DNA from: Brevibacterium renqingii
GTDB lineage: Bacteria > Actinomycetota > Actinomycetes > Actinomycetales > Brevibacteriaceae
Reading direction: 5' to 3'
Assembly (NCBI RefSeq): GCF_017808105.1
Contig: NZ_JADBHF010000014.1
Coordinates: 1-64,000, forward strand
Length of the DNA stretch: 64,000 nt
Under the pieces are notes generated by a model. The model worked only from the letters and a program-made list of their open reading frames with translations. It ran no database searches and was not told where the DNA came from. A program made the translations under genes and the position numbers. The first letter of the stretch is position 1. Each line of letters opens with the position of its first letter. Below are positions 34,172 through 42,966 of the stretch, piece after piece.

Positions 34172-34666
34172 TCAGCCGTCGGCCAGCAGCCGATCGAGCT
34201 TGTTGTAGCCCTCGACGATTCCATGCTCCATCCTCGAGGCGACCATGCCGTCGCGGGACTCGAGCGAATCGAAGGCCGAGGTCGAGGTCAGTCGGGTCCG
34301 CCCGTCGCCGAGGGCGGTCAGAGTGAGGATCTCGAGATTGACGGCATCGGGGAAGCCTTCGAAGGTGAAGGTCTGGACGATGCGCTCGTTCTCCCGCACC
34401 TCGTGGAACGAACCGAAGAATCCGTATTCGCCGTTGTCGTCGGATGCGACGTAGCTCCAGTTGCCGCCGGTCGTCGGATTCCATTCGCGGATCGTGTTCG
34501 TGATCGTATCCGGCCCGCACCACTTGACGAAGAGCTCCGGGTCCACGTGGGCACGGAAGACCTTGTCCGGGCCGGCCGCGAAATCGCGGGTGATCGTTAC
34601 CGTCTGCACGCCCTCGGGGACGTCGAGTTTGAGCGTCGAGTAGTCGGCGGTGTCTGTGGTGGTCAT
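34172..34666 (-). CDS. SRPBCC (AHSA1-like) domain protein
   Basis: 164 residues of the START/SRPBCC fold: TITRDFAAGPDKVFRAHVDPELFVKWCGPD near the start, TGGNWSYVASDDNGEYGFFGSFHEVRENERIVQTFTFEGFPD in the middle, and a long C-terminal helix (ESRDGMVASRMEHGIVEGYNKLDRLL). AHSA1-type bacterial proteins bind small hydrophobic ligands; the ligand is unknown. It begins 1 nt after the arsR-type gene ends, the common ArsR-AHSA1 pair. Confidence 0.88.
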   Translation of the reverse strand: MTTTDTADYSTLKLDVPEGVQTVTITRDFAAGPDKVFRAHVDPELFVKWCGPDTITNTIREWNPTTGGNWSYVASDDNGEYGFFGSFHEVRENERIVQTFTFEGFPDAVNLEILTLTALGDGRTRLTSTSAFDSLESRDGMVASRMEHGIVEGYNKLDRLLADG

Positions 34667-34667
34667 G

Positions 34668-35015
34668 TCATGCTCCTTCGCGTGATGTGGGTTCGTCCTC
34701 GTCCATCTGTTCGAGGACGGCGTCGAGGCGCTGGTAGCGCTGCTCCGCCTGCTGCCTGTATCTGTCGATCCATTTCGTCATGAGATCGAAGACGTTGTCT
34801 TCGAGGTGGACCGGTCTGCGCTGGGCCTCACGGGTGCGAGTGACGAGGCCGGAGTCCTCGAGGACCTTGAGGTGCTTCGACACGGCCTGCACGCTCACGT
34901 CATAGGGTTCAGCGAGCTCGTTGACCGTCGCATCGGCGACGCTGAGCCGAGCGACGATGTCCCGGCGCGTGGGGTCGGACAGGGCTGTGAAGACCTTGGA
35001 GAGCTGATCGGCCAT
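34668..35015 (-). CDS. ArsR-family HTH regulator paired with an SRPBCC protein
   Basis: 115 residues with the winged helix VFTALSDPTRRDIVARLSVADATVNELAEPYDVSVQAVSKHLKVLEDSGLVTRTREAQRRPVHLE. No metal-binding cysteine cluster is present, so a metal sensor is unlikely. It is the standard partner of AHSA1 genes. Two TTCAACC-N4-GGTTGAA palindromes upstream (35039-35056, 35086-35103) are probably its operators. GGAGG precedes the ATG. Confidence 0.9.
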   Translation of the reverse strand: MADQLSKVFTALSDPTRRDIVARLSVADATVNELAEPYDVSVQAVSKHLKVLEDSGLVTRTREAQRRPVHLEDNVFDLMTKWIDRYRQQAEQRYQRLDAVLEQMDEDEPTSREGA

Positions 35016-35038
35016 TGAGCCTCCTGGGAAAACTATTA

Positions 35039-35103
35039 TTCAACCATTGGGTTGAAAGATAGCCTAGATCTCGCACCCGCAGATAGTCAACCGTTTGGTT
35101 GAA
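35039..35103. promoter_or_regulatory. Two palindromic operators before the arsR-SRPBCC pair
   Basis: TTCAACC-ATTG-GGTTGAA at 35039-35056 is perfectly symmetric in its 7-bp arms. GTCAACC-GTTT-GGTTGAA at 35086-35103 differs at one base. Their centres are 47 bp apart, and they occupy the divergent region between the arsR gene and the amino acid permease gene. Confidence 0.8.
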
Positions 35104-35227
35104 TAAAGTTCTCGAACGTTCCCCGCCGCGCCGATTTTTGTTCGCGCCCATTCGCCGAGCAAGCGAACCTGACGTACAGTCAAAACGACCAGTTTCGCCG
35201 CACCGACAACGATGTCTGGAGAAGATG

Positions 35228-36682
35228 ATGCCCAACCTGCGACAGCAGCTGTTCCGAATCAAGCCGGTCCCACGGCAGAAGGAAGACGTCGAGACCGACC
35301 TCAAGCGCACGATCGGCCTGTTCTCACTCACGATGGTCGGCGTCGGCTCGACCATCGGCACCGGAATCTTCTTCATCCTCTCCGAATCCGTGCCGGTGGC
35401 CGGGCCTGCTGTGATCTGGTCTTTCGTCATCGCCGGAGTCGTCGCCGGCCTCGCTGTCATCTGCTATGCCGAGCTCGCCGGCTCCGTCCCCGTCTCCGGA
35501 TCGTCCTACTCCTACGCCTATGCCACCCTCGGCGAGCTTCCCGCTATGGGAGTCGCCGCCTGCCTGCTCCTCGAATACGGCGTGGCCGGAGCGGCGGTCG
35601 CGGTCGGCTGGTCGCAGTACGTCAACCAGCTGCTGTACAACCTCTTCGGCTTCCAGATCCCGCACGCCCTGGCCTATGCGCCCGAAGAGGGCGGCATCGT
35701 CAACCTCCCGGCGATCATCCTGCTCGCGATGTGCTGCTTCCTGCTGGTGCGCGGCACCGGCGAATCCATCGTTGTCAACGCCATCATGGTCTGCCTGAAG
35801 ATCGGCGTCCTCGTCTTCTTCATCTGCGTCGGCGTGACCGGCTGGAACACCGACAACTTCTCCGACTTCGCCCCCTTCGGCATCTCCGGCGTCGTCGCCG
35901 GCTCGGGACTGATCTTCTTCAGCTACGTCGGCATGGACGCGGTCGCGACAGCCGGAGATGAGACGAAGAACCCGAAGAAGACGATGCCCAGGGCCCTCAT
36001 CGCCGCCCTCATCATCGTCACCTCCGTCTACGTCCTCGTCGCCGTCGCCGCGCTCTCCGCCCAGCCCTGGGAAGAGTTCGAAGGCCAGACTGCCGGTCTC
36101 TCGGCGATCCTCGAGGCCATCGTCGGCTCCCAGTGGCCGGGCACCGTCGTTGCCGCCGGTGCTGTGATCTCGATCTTCTCCGTCACCCTCGTGTCGATCT
36201 ACGGCCAGTCCCGCATCCTGTTCACCATGGCAGGAGACGGCATGATGCCCAAGCTGTTCCGCGACGTCAATCCCCGCACGCTCACCCCGGTCAAGGGCAC
36301 GATCGTCGTCACCGTGGTCATCGCAGTCCTCGCCGGTTTCATCCCCCTGAACTTCCTCGCCGAGATGACCTCGATCGGCACCCTCGTCGCCTTCGTCGTC
36401 GTCTCCCTGGCCGTGATCATCCTCCGCGTGCGCGAACCGAACCTCGAACGCGGCTTCAAGGTTCCCTTCTACCCGGTGCTGCCGGTGCTGTCGATCATCG
36501 GCTGCTTCTGGATCATCTCCAGCCTGCAGGTCATCACGATCGTCGTCTTCGTCATCTGGACCGCCATCATCCTCGGGCTCTACTTCGTCTTCGGCCGCAA
36601 ATCGTCCGTCCTCGGCAAGCAGCTCGCCGAGGCGGGTCCCGCCCTTCAGGAACCCAATGATCCCGCTGGAGGTCGATCATGA
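35228..36682 (+). CDS. Amino acid permease (APC superfamily, cationic amino acid transporter-like)
   Basis: 484 residues with 12 or more membrane segments. Typical APC stretches are FSLTMVGVGSTIGTGIFFILSESVPVAGPAVIWSFVIAGVVAGL and FFSYVGMDAVATAGDETKNPKKTMPRALI. The layout and FKVPFYPVLPVLSIIG near the C-terminus resemble CAT-type permeases. The ATG at 35228 has GGAGA 5-6 nt upstream; the adjacent ATG at 35225 is too close. It overlaps the Usp gene by 4 nt, an arrangement where Usp proteins often modulate the transporter. Confidence 0.9.
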   Translation: MPNLRQQLFRIKPVPRQKEDVETDLKRTIGLFSLTMVGVGSTIGTGIFFILSESVPVAGPAVIWSFVIAGVVAGLAVICYAELAGSVPVSGSSYSYAYATLGELPAMGVAACLLLEYGVAGAAVAVGWSQYVNQLLYNLFGFQIPHALAYAPEEGGIVNLPAIILLAMCCFLLVRGTGESIVVNAIMVCLKIGVLVFFICVGVTGWNTDNFSDFAPFGISGVVAGSGLIFFSYVGMDAVATAGDETKNPKKTMPRALIAALIIVTSVYVLVAVAALSAQPWEEFEGQTAGLSAILEAIVGSQWPGTVVAAGAVISIFSVTLVSIYGQSRILFTMAGDGMMPKLFRDVNPRTLTPVKGTIVVTVVIAVLAGFIPLNFLAEMTSIGTLVAFVVVSLAVIILRVREPNLERGFKVPFYPVLPVLSIIGCFWIISSLQVITIVVFVIWTAIILGLYFVFGRKSSVLGKQLAEAGPALQEPNDPAGGRS

Positions 36683-37590
36683 CCATCGTCGTCGGAGCCG
36701 CGCCCGGCCAGGACAACAGCGCCGCAGTGGAACTCGGCATCGTCATGGCCCGCACCTACCGGAAGACCCTGACAGTGGCCGCGATCAGCTCGACCGCCTG
36801 GCCGCCGAGCCGAGACAAGATCGACGCCGAATACCAGGCGCACATCCGCAGAATCGCCGAGGCGACCCTCGACCAGGCGCGAGATCTCGTGCCTTCCGAT
36901 ATCGAGGCCGACTACCTCGTCCGCGGTGCCGGCTCCTCGAGGCGCGGACTGCTGGAGGTCAGCGAGAGCGTCGGAGCACACCGCCTCGTCGTCGGTCCGG
37001 CCGCCGACGGGAGGTACGGCCGGATCGCTCTGGGCTCGGTGTCGAACGGGCTGCTCCACAGTGCGGAACTGCCCGTGGCGCTCGCCCCGGCCGGCTACCG
37101 CGCCGAGGCGGGCGCGAAACTGCAGCGGATCAGTGCGGCCTACAGCGGCTCCTCCACCTCGGCGGGGCTCATCGTCGGAGCCGCCATGGTCTCCGCGGAG
37201 TCCGATGTGCCCTTCCGGATCGTGTCCTTCGCCCCGAGGCCGCGCGTGCTGTCCGCGGCGAGCATCGGGCTGAATGCGGAATCGCACGTCGTCGATGAGT
37301 GGGCCGAGGTCGTGAGAGAGCACACGGACAAGATCCTGTGCTCGATCGACCAGCTCGACATCAGACCAGGTGAGACGGATGTCGCTGTGGGCACCGGGCC
37401 GGACTGGTCGGCGGCGCTCAACGCCGTGGAGTGGAAGCACCCCGAGGTGATGATGCTCGGCTCATCGGGGCTGGGCGCGCTCAAGCGCGTGTCGCTGGGA
37501 AGCCACGCGATGCGGATCCTCCAGAACTCGCCTGTGCCGGTCGTCGTCGTGCCCCGGCGCGCGAAGGAGAGCTATATGCGCGGCAGGTGA
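36679..37590 (+). CDS. Tandem universal stress protein (UspA fold)
   Basis: 303 residues with two UspA-like domains: residues 1-140 (MTIVVGAAPGQDNSAAVELGIVMAR ... GRIALGSVSNGLLHSAELPVALAP) and about 150-300, ending in the nucleotide-binding motif MLGSSGLGALKRVSLGSHAMRILQNSPVPVVVVP (G-x2-G-x9-G-S/T type). It likely binds ATP. Overlap with the permease gene (ATGA) suggests it regulates or accompanies that transporter. Confidence 0.87.
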   Translation: MTIVVGAAPGQDNSAAVELGIVMARTYRKTLTVAAISSTAWPPSRDKIDAEYQAHIRRIAEATLDQARDLVPSDIEADYLVRGAGSSRRGLLEVSESVGAHRLVVGPAADGRYGRIALGSVSNGLLHSAELPVALAPAGYRAEAGAKLQRISAAYSGSSTSAGLIVGAAMVSAESDVPFRIVSFAPRPRVLSAASIGLNAESHVVDEWAEVVREHTDKILCSIDQLDIRPGETDVAVGTGPDWSAALNAVEWKHPEVMMLGSSGLGALKRVSLGSHAMRILQNSPVPVVVVPRRAKESYMRGR

Positions 37591-37749
37591 GATGTGGGAG
37601 GGGCGGCTCGCCGCGAGAACCAGGCCCTTGCGTGGCGGGCAGCCGCACTCTCATGTCCAATACTTGAACAGTTCCAGTCTGCGATTCGGGACGACGCTAC
37701 CGTGGTCGGTGGTCACAACGAAGTGGCTGAACCGAACGAGAGGAACCAT

Positions 37750-38601
37750 ATGGAACTGCAGCGCCTGGGGCCGATCGGCCAGGAGATTCCCGCCGTCCGC
37801 GTCGACGATGTCTGCTTCGATCTGCGCCCGCTGACTGCCGACATCGATCCGAAGTTCTTCGCAGCCGGCGGAGTCGAACAGATCACTGCGGCCCTCGAGG
37901 CCGGTGAGCTCACGCCCCTCGACGGTGCCGACGATCTGCGCATCGGCGCACCGCTGACTCGTCCCTCGTCGATCGTGTGCGTGGGCATGAACTATGCCGA
38001 GCACGCGGCAGAGGCCGGGGCCGCACCTCCCGAGCGTCCCGTCATCTTCTTCAAGATGCCCTCGACCATCGCCGGGCCCACGGATCCGATCGAGCTGCCG
38101 CCCGAGGCTGCGAAGGCCGACTGGGAGGTCGAGCTGGGAGTGGTCATCGGCACACGGGCCTACCGGGTCGCCTCGGCGGAGGACGCGCTCGATCATGTCG
38201 CCGGCTTCGTGCTGGCCAACGACCTGTCCGAACGCCGCCTGCAGATCGAGGAGTCCGGCGGGCAGTGGTCGAAGGGCAAGAACCTGCCCGGCTTCACTCC
38301 CTTGGGCCCGTCGATCAGGCCCGCCGCCGAGGTGGACTCCCGTTCGCTGCGCCTGCGCAGCTGGGTCAACGGTGAGGTCCGACAGGATTCGTCGACCAGC
38401 GACCTCATCTTCTCCGTCGGGGACATCATCCACCAGCTCAGCCAGGCGATGGCGTTCGAGCCGGGTGACGTCATCCTCACCGGCACACCGCAGGGAGTGG
38501 CACTGTCCGGCCGGTTCCCCTATCTGGCCGACGGCGACGTCGTCGAGATCGAGGTCGAGGGGCTCGGTCGCCAGCGACAGGTCGTCACCGTCACGCAGTG
38601 A
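37750..38601 (+). CDS. Fumarylacetoacetate hydrolase (FAH) family protein
   Basis: 283 residues. The N-terminal cap is followed by the catalytic FAH domain from about residue 75 (IVCVGMNYAEHAAEAGAAPPERPVIFFKMPS), with the metal triad in DWEVELGVVIG (Glu, Glu) and VLANDLSERRLQ (Asp), then LILTGTPQGVALSG near the C-terminus. Members hydrolyse C-C bonds or decarboxylate/isomerise 2-oxo-enoates in aromatic-acid pathways. GAGAGGAAC precedes the ATG at 37750. No partner pathway genes are adjacent, so the substrate is open. Confidence 0.88.
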   Translation: MELQRLGPIGQEIPAVRVDDVCFDLRPLTADIDPKFFAAGGVEQITAALEAGELTPLDGADDLRIGAPLTRPSSIVCVGMNYAEHAAEAGAAPPERPVIFFKMPSTIAGPTDPIELPPEAAKADWEVELGVVIGTRAYRVASAEDALDHVAGFVLANDLSERRLQIEESGGQWSKGKNLPGFTPLGPSIRPAAEVDSRSLRLRSWVNGEVRQDSSTSDLIFSVGDIIHQLSQAMAFEPGDVILTGTPQGVALSGRFPYLADGDVVEIEVEGLGRQRQVVTVTQ

Positions 38602-38604
38602 AGT

Positions 38605-39132
38605 ATGGGCGCCGAGGCTGCGCGGCCCTCATCGGCATATCGGCGGGGGGCCGTCGCTCGGCGCCGCTGCTACCGGCACATCTCGGCGCTTCTGGAGGCC
38701 CAGGTCCTCACCGTCGTCGACGAAAGGAAGGTGCGGGGAGCGGTCGAACGGACCCTGGGCCTGGGGGAGCGGCTGGCGCATGTCGACCACGAGGGCCTCG
38801 ATGCGATGGATGACGTCCAGCTGCGTTCGGCGTTCCTCGGCTTCCTCACCAGTCTGTCGTCCGACTTCGAACGTCTCCTCGATGAGAGCGGCCGGGAGGA
38901 CCGAGGGCTGCTCGGCTTCACCCGCGCTCCGCTCTACATCGATCCTGAGGAGCTTCCGGCGCTGCAGTCCGGACTCATGGACCTCCTCGCGCCCTATCTG
39001 GAGCCGAGACGAGAAGGGCAGAGGCGCTTCAGCCTCGCCACCGTCCTCCTTCCCGAGGTCGACTCGGCTTCCTCAGAGCAGTCAGAGAAGTCAGCGGGAA
39101 AGGCTTCTGCGCATTCGACCGGCGCCCAATAG
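38605..39132 (+). pseudogene. Helix-turn-helix regulator lacking its N-terminal HTH
   Basis: 175 residues if started at the ATG 38605, 3 nt after the FAH stop, with no ribosome site. From residue ~22 it reads like the second half of an ArsR/HTH_20-type regulator: RCYRHISALLEAQVLTVVDERKVRGAVERTLGL (recognition helix and wing), then the ligand domain LRSAFLGFLTSLSSDFERLL and LQSGLMDLLAPYLEP ... RRFSLATVLLP. The usual first two helices of the HTH are missing and replaced by an Arg/Ala-rich stretch. I read it as truncated at its 5' end by a deletion that joined it to the FAH gene. It might still be made as a dominant-negative protein. Confidence 0.6.
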
Positions 39133-39258
39133 GCAAGCACCGGTCGCTCCGGAGAGGCCGGCCGCCCCGCTCACGCTCCGACGGCGGATATCCACGCCGC
39201 AGCCGGCGACACCTGGCACCATGGGAGAACCGAACCACGCACGACTAGGAGCATCGTT

Positions 39259-40539
39259 ATGAGCAGGCACCGACTTCCCCTCACCGGTGTGCGAGTCCTC
39301 GAACTCGGAAACTACATCGCCGCGCCCACCGCCGGACGGATGCTCGCCGACTTCGGCGCCGAGGTGATCAAAGTCGAGCGCCCGGGAACCGGGGACGAGA
39401 TCCGCAATTGGCGGCTCAAGGCCGGCACCACCTCGATGCTCTACCGCACGATCAATCGCAACAAGAAGTCCGTCGTGCTCGACCTGCGCTCCGAGGAGGG
39501 GCGAGAGGCCGTGATCGAACTCGTCCGCCGCAGTGACATCGTCTTGGAGAACTTCCGTCCCGGCACCCTGGAGAAGTGGGGACTGGGCCCGGATGTCCTC
39601 GAGCAGGCCAATCCGGAGCTCGTCCTCGTCCGCATCTCCGCATTCGGCCAGACCGGGCCGATGGCCGCGCGTCCCGGCTTCGCCGCCGTGGCCGAGGGAT
39701 ACTCGGGCTTCCGCGAGCTCGTCGGCGACCCCGATCGCCCGCCCGTGCGCGTGGGCATCTCCATCGGCGACTCGATCGCCGGCATGCAGGCCGCCTTCGG
39801 AGCCGTGATGATGCTCTTCGACCGTCAGCGCCAGAAGATCGCCGGAGCCGCCGAGGCGGTCGTCGGCTCCGCTCACAGCTTCGAAGGGGAGGGGCCGCTG
39901 TCCGAGCGGACCGTCGACGTCGCGCTGAACGAGGCGATGTTCTCCGTCATGGAGTCTCTCGTGCCCGACTATTCGGCCTTTGGCGAGATCCGCACCCGCA
40001 CCGGCGGACGGATGGAGGGCATCGCGCCGTCGAACGGCTACCTCTGCGCCGGTGGGAAGTCCGTGGTCATCGCCGGCAACGGAGACGGGATCTTCGGGCG
40101 GCTGATGAATGCCATCGACCGTCCCGACCTCGCCGAGGATGCCGAACTGCAGACGAACGCCGGACGCTGGGACCGTCGGGAGGAGCTCGACGAGGCGATC
40201 GGCGCCTGGTGCGCCGAGCGCGAAGTCGACGAGGTCGTCGAGATCCTCGAGGACGCCGGCGTCCCCGCGGGGCCGATCTACACCGCCGAGGACCTCGTCG
40301 CCGATGAGCAGCTGGCCGCCCGCGGGATGATCCAGAACCATGACGTCTCCACCGGCGAGGAGGTGCTCGAGGACGTCGCTTTCCCCGGGATCACCCCGGT
40401 CATCGGTGGCGAATCCATCGCCATCGATCACCTCGGGCCCGACCTCGGCGAGCACACGGAGGAAGTGCTCGACTGGCTGGGCCTCCACCGCGAGGGCACG
40501 GCAGCCGATGACGAGAGCGGGGCGAATACCGAGGACTGA
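39259..40539 (+). CDS. CaiB/BaiF (class III) CoA-transferase
   Basis: 426 residues. The N-terminal motif LTGVRVLELGNYIAAPTAGRMLADFGAEVIKVERPGTGDEIR and NRNKKSVVLDLRSEEGREAVIELVRRSDIVLENFRPGTLEKWGLG are diagnostic, with the active-site Asp expected in the RVGISIGDSIAGM stretch near residue 175. It moves CoA between carboxylic acids, often from succinyl-CoA. A terminator follows at once, so it is transcribed apart from the lyase operon downstream, though its function is likely linked. GGAGC precedes the ATG. Confidence 0.92.
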   Translation: MSRHRLPLTGVRVLELGNYIAAPTAGRMLADFGAEVIKVERPGTGDEIRNWRLKAGTTSMLYRTINRNKKSVVLDLRSEEGREAVIELVRRSDIVLENFRPGTLEKWGLGPDVLEQANPELVLVRISAFGQTGPMAARPGFAAVAEGYSGFRELVGDPDRPPVRVGISIGDSIAGMQAAFGAVMMLFDRQRQKIAGAAEAVVGSAHSFEGEGPLSERTVDVALNEAMFSVMESLVPDYSAFGEIRTRTGGRMEGIAPSNGYLCAGGKSVVIAGNGDGIFGRLMNAIDRPDLAEDAELQTNAGRWDRREELDEAIGAWCAEREVDEVVEILEDAGVPAGPIYTAEDLVADEQLAARGMIQNHDVSTGEEVLEDVAFPGITPVIGGESIAIDHLGPDLGEHTEEVLDWLGLHREGTAADDESGANTED

Positions 40540-40580
40540 GTCCCGGTGAACGGGACTTTTGCTGGGCAATTCTCCCAGCA
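40539..40580 (+). terminator. Rho-independent terminator plus a second hairpin
   Basis: AGTCCCG-GTGAA-CGGGACT (40539-40557) is a perfect 7-bp stem ending in TTTT (40557-40560), starting at the last base of the CoA-transferase stop codon. A second perfect stem, TGCTGGG / CCCAGCA (40560-40566 with 40574-40580), follows directly. Confidence 0.85.
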
Positions 40581-40706
40581 TTCTCACATGGCGAACACAG
40601 CCTGGCCGGGGAGCAGAGCGCGTTGTATAACGAGATCAGCCCCGCGCACAGTCGCACGGAGTTGAATAGTTTCCCGTTATTCGGGAGCATGTGAGAAGGA
40701 GTCCCA

Positions 40707-41660
40707 TTGTCCCGGCCCCACACAGTCGAGATCCTCGACACCACCCTGCGCGACGGACTGCAGATCGAGAAGACGCTCGTGCCCACCGACGTCAAGGTCG
40801 TCCTTGCCGAGAAGCTCATCGCCGCGGGACTGAAGCAGATCGAGGTCGGGTCCTTCGTCAATCCGAAGAAGGTCCCGCAGATGGCCGACACCGACGAACT
40901 CCTGCGCCGTCTGCAGCCGCACGAGGCCGACGGGGTCGAGTTCTTCTCCCTCGTCTTCAACCTCAAGGGCGCCCAGCGGGCCGTCGACGCCGGAGCGAAG
41001 AACATCAAACTCGTCCTCTCGGCCTCCGAGGGGCACTCGCGGGCGAACTCCGACGCCTCCGTCGCCGAGGCGAGCGAACGTCTCATGGCAGCCGCCGACT
41101 ATGCCCGTGACGAGGGGCTGCGCTTCGACATCACGACCGCCGTGAGCTTCATCTGCCCCTTCGACGGCATCACGGACGCCGGCCACCTCGTCGAGGTCCT
41201 CCGCCCCTTCGTCGAGGCCGGCTCCCACGGCATCGGCGTGGCCGACACCATCGGCAACGCCAGCCCCTCCCTGGTGCGTCGGAACACTCAGGCCGTGCGC
41301 GAGGCCTTCCCGGACAGGCCGGTCAATCTCCACCTCCACGACACCTATAACTTCGGAATGGCCAATGTCATCGCCGCCCTCGACCTCGGGATCGCGAACT
41401 TTGACGCGGCCATGGGCGGGCTCGGCGGCTGCCCCTTCGCCCCGGGCGCGGCAGGCAACATCGGCACCGACGACCTCGTCCACCTCCTCCACCGCGAAGG
41501 AGTGGCCACCGGCGTCGACGTCGCGGCCCTGACCGAGGTGCGCGAGCCCCTCATCGCCGCCGTCGGACACGGACTGACCTCGAGCCTGTCGGACATCCCC
41601 GCCACCCCCGCGGCCTTCGACGACCGCTTCGCCCCCGCCTCGGCGAGGGACAGCGCATGA
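40707..41660 (+). CDS. Hydroxymethylglutaryl-CoA lyase-like enzyme
   Basis: 317 residues of the HMGL/isopropylmalate synthase TIM-barrel family. The catalytic motif VEILDTTLRDGLQ is at the start (Arg and Asp). NLHLHDTYNFGMANVIAAL provides metal-ligand histidines, and GLGGCPFAPGAAGNIGTDDLVHLL carries the active-site Cys loop of HMG-CoA lyases. It should split a 3-hydroxy-3-alkyl acyl-CoA (HMG-CoA to acetoacetate and acetyl-CoA, or citramalyl-like esters). The start is TTG at 40707 with AAGGAG 5 nt upstream. Coupled to the next CoA-transferase by ATGA. Confidence 0.9.
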   Translation: MSRPHTVEILDTTLRDGLQIEKTLVPTDVKVVLAEKLIAAGLKQIEVGSFVNPKKVPQMADTDELLRRLQPHEADGVEFFSLVFNLKGAQRAVDAGAKNIKLVLSASEGHSRANSDASVAEASERLMAAADYARDEGLRFDITTAVSFICPFDGITDAGHLVEVLRPFVEAGSHGIGVADTIGNASPSLVRRNTQAVREAFPDRPVNLHLHDTYNFGMANVIAALDLGIANFDAAMGGLGGCPFAPGAAGNIGTDDLVHLLHREGVATGVDVAALTEVREPLIAAVGHGLTSSLSDIPATPAAFDDRFAPASARDSA

Positions 41661-42841
41661 GCACGGAACCGCTGCCGCTCGAGGGCATCCGCGTCATCGA
41701 GTTCTCGCACATGGTCATGGGCCCCAGCTGCGGGATGATCCTCGCCGACCTCGGCGCCGAGGTGATCAAGGTCGAACCGCGCGGGGCCGGGGACAAGACC
41801 CGCTACCTGCCCGGCTCGGGTTCGGGACTGTTCCCCGCGTTCAACCGCAACAAGCACAGCGTCCAGCTCGACATCGCCGAGGCGGACGACCGTGACACGG
41901 TCCTCGAACTCATCGATTCCGCCGACGTCCTGCTGGAGAACTTCCGCGTCGGGAAGATGGAGTCGATGGGCTACGGGTACGCCGAGCTCTCGGCCCGCAA
42001 TCCGCGGCTCATCTACTGCTCGCTCAAGGGCTTCCTGCCCGGCCCGTACGGGAACCGGGCGGCCCTCGACGAGGTCGTGCAGATGCTCGGCGGGCTCGCC
42101 TATATGACCGGTCCGCCCGGGCAGCCGCTGCGCGCCGGCGCGAGCGTCAACGACATCATGGGCGGCATGTTCGGCGTCATCGGCATCCAATCGGCGCTGC
42201 GGGTCCGTGAGACCACCGGACGCGGCAAGCTCATCAACTCCGCCCTGTTCGAGAACAACGCCTTCCTCGTCGGCACCCACATGGCCCAGGCGCAGATCAG
42301 CGGTGAGCCGCCGCGGCCGATGCCGACCCGGCAGGCGACGTGGGCCGTGTACGACATCTTCCGCGACGCCGATGACAACCAGGTCTTCGTCGCCGCCGTC
42401 TCCGATGGTCAGTGGCGCGACCTGTGCGAGGAATTCGGGCTGAGCGGACTCGCCGCCGATCCGGACTTCCTGACCAATCAGGGCCGAGTGGACCAACGCG
42501 AACGCATCCACCGCGAACTCCAGACGGCGCTGTCGGAACTGACGCTGGCCGAGATCGAGGAGAAGTGCACCCGCCGCGGACTGCCGGTCGCGCCGGTCAA
42601 CACCCCGGCCGACCTCACCTCCGACCCGCACCTCGTGGCCTCCGGGGCACTGGCGTCGACCGGTCTGCCGACCGGGGGCGAGGTCGACGTGCCGCTGCTG
42701 CCGCTGACCTTCGACGGCCGGCGGCTCGGCCTGCGCAGCGATGTGCCCGAACCCGGCCGCCACAACGGGCACTACCGGGACGGCTCCGCGGTGCCGAACG
42801 GGCCGCCGTCGCCAGGGCGGCAGCGTCCCCACGACAGCTGA
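41657..42841 (+). CDS. CaiB/BaiF (class III) CoA-transferase, second copy
   Basis: 394 residues. LEGIRVIEFSHMVMGPSCGMILADLGAEVIKVEPRGAGDKTR, NRNKHSVQLDIAEADDRDTVLELIDSADVLLENFRVGKMESMGYG and GASVNDIMGGMFGVIG (active-site Asp) are typical of the family. It differs clearly from the copy at 39259, so the two probably use different acids or donors. Overlap with the lyase gene argues that it makes the lyase substrate. Close relatives include succinyl-CoA:hydroxymethylglutarate CoA-transferase (SUGCT). Confidence 0.92.
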   Translation: MSTEPLPLEGIRVIEFSHMVMGPSCGMILADLGAEVIKVEPRGAGDKTRYLPGSGSGLFPAFNRNKHSVQLDIAEADDRDTVLELIDSADVLLENFRVGKMESMGYGYAELSARNPRLIYCSLKGFLPGPYGNRAALDEVVQMLGGLAYMTGPPGQPLRAGASVNDIMGGMFGVIGIQSALRVRETTGRGKLINSALFENNAFLVGTHMAQAQISGEPPRPMPTRQATWAVYDIFRDADDNQVFVAAVSDGQWRDLCEEFGLSGLAADPDFLTNQGRVDQRERIHRELQTALSELTLAEIEEKCTRRGLPVAPVNTPADLTSDPHLVASGALASTGLPTGGEVDVPLLPLTFDGRRLGLRSDVPEPGRHNGHYRDGSAVPNGPPSPGRQRPHDS

Positions 42842-42868
42842 ACGAGCCGGCGAGGCCAGAAGACTCAG

Positions 42869-42958
42869 CGACACCGCAACACTCAGCACCACCGCAGCAC
42901 CCTGCACCACCGGAACAACCAGCGACACCAGAACACTCGGCGACAACTGAACAAAGGG
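42869..42958 (+). repeat. Five degenerate 18-bp tandem repeats before tctC
   Basis: Units start at 42869, 42887, 42905, 42923 and 42941 and resemble CRMCACCGCARCACYCRG. They fill nearly the whole gap between the CoA-transferase stop and the tctC ribosome site. Confidence 0.75.
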
Positions 42959-42966
42959 GAAGACAC

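Noticed and set aside
42412-42966. N-terminal extension of TctC through the 18-bp repeats
   Set aside because: It would bury the lipoprotein signal peptide far inside the protein and overlap the CoA-transferase gene.
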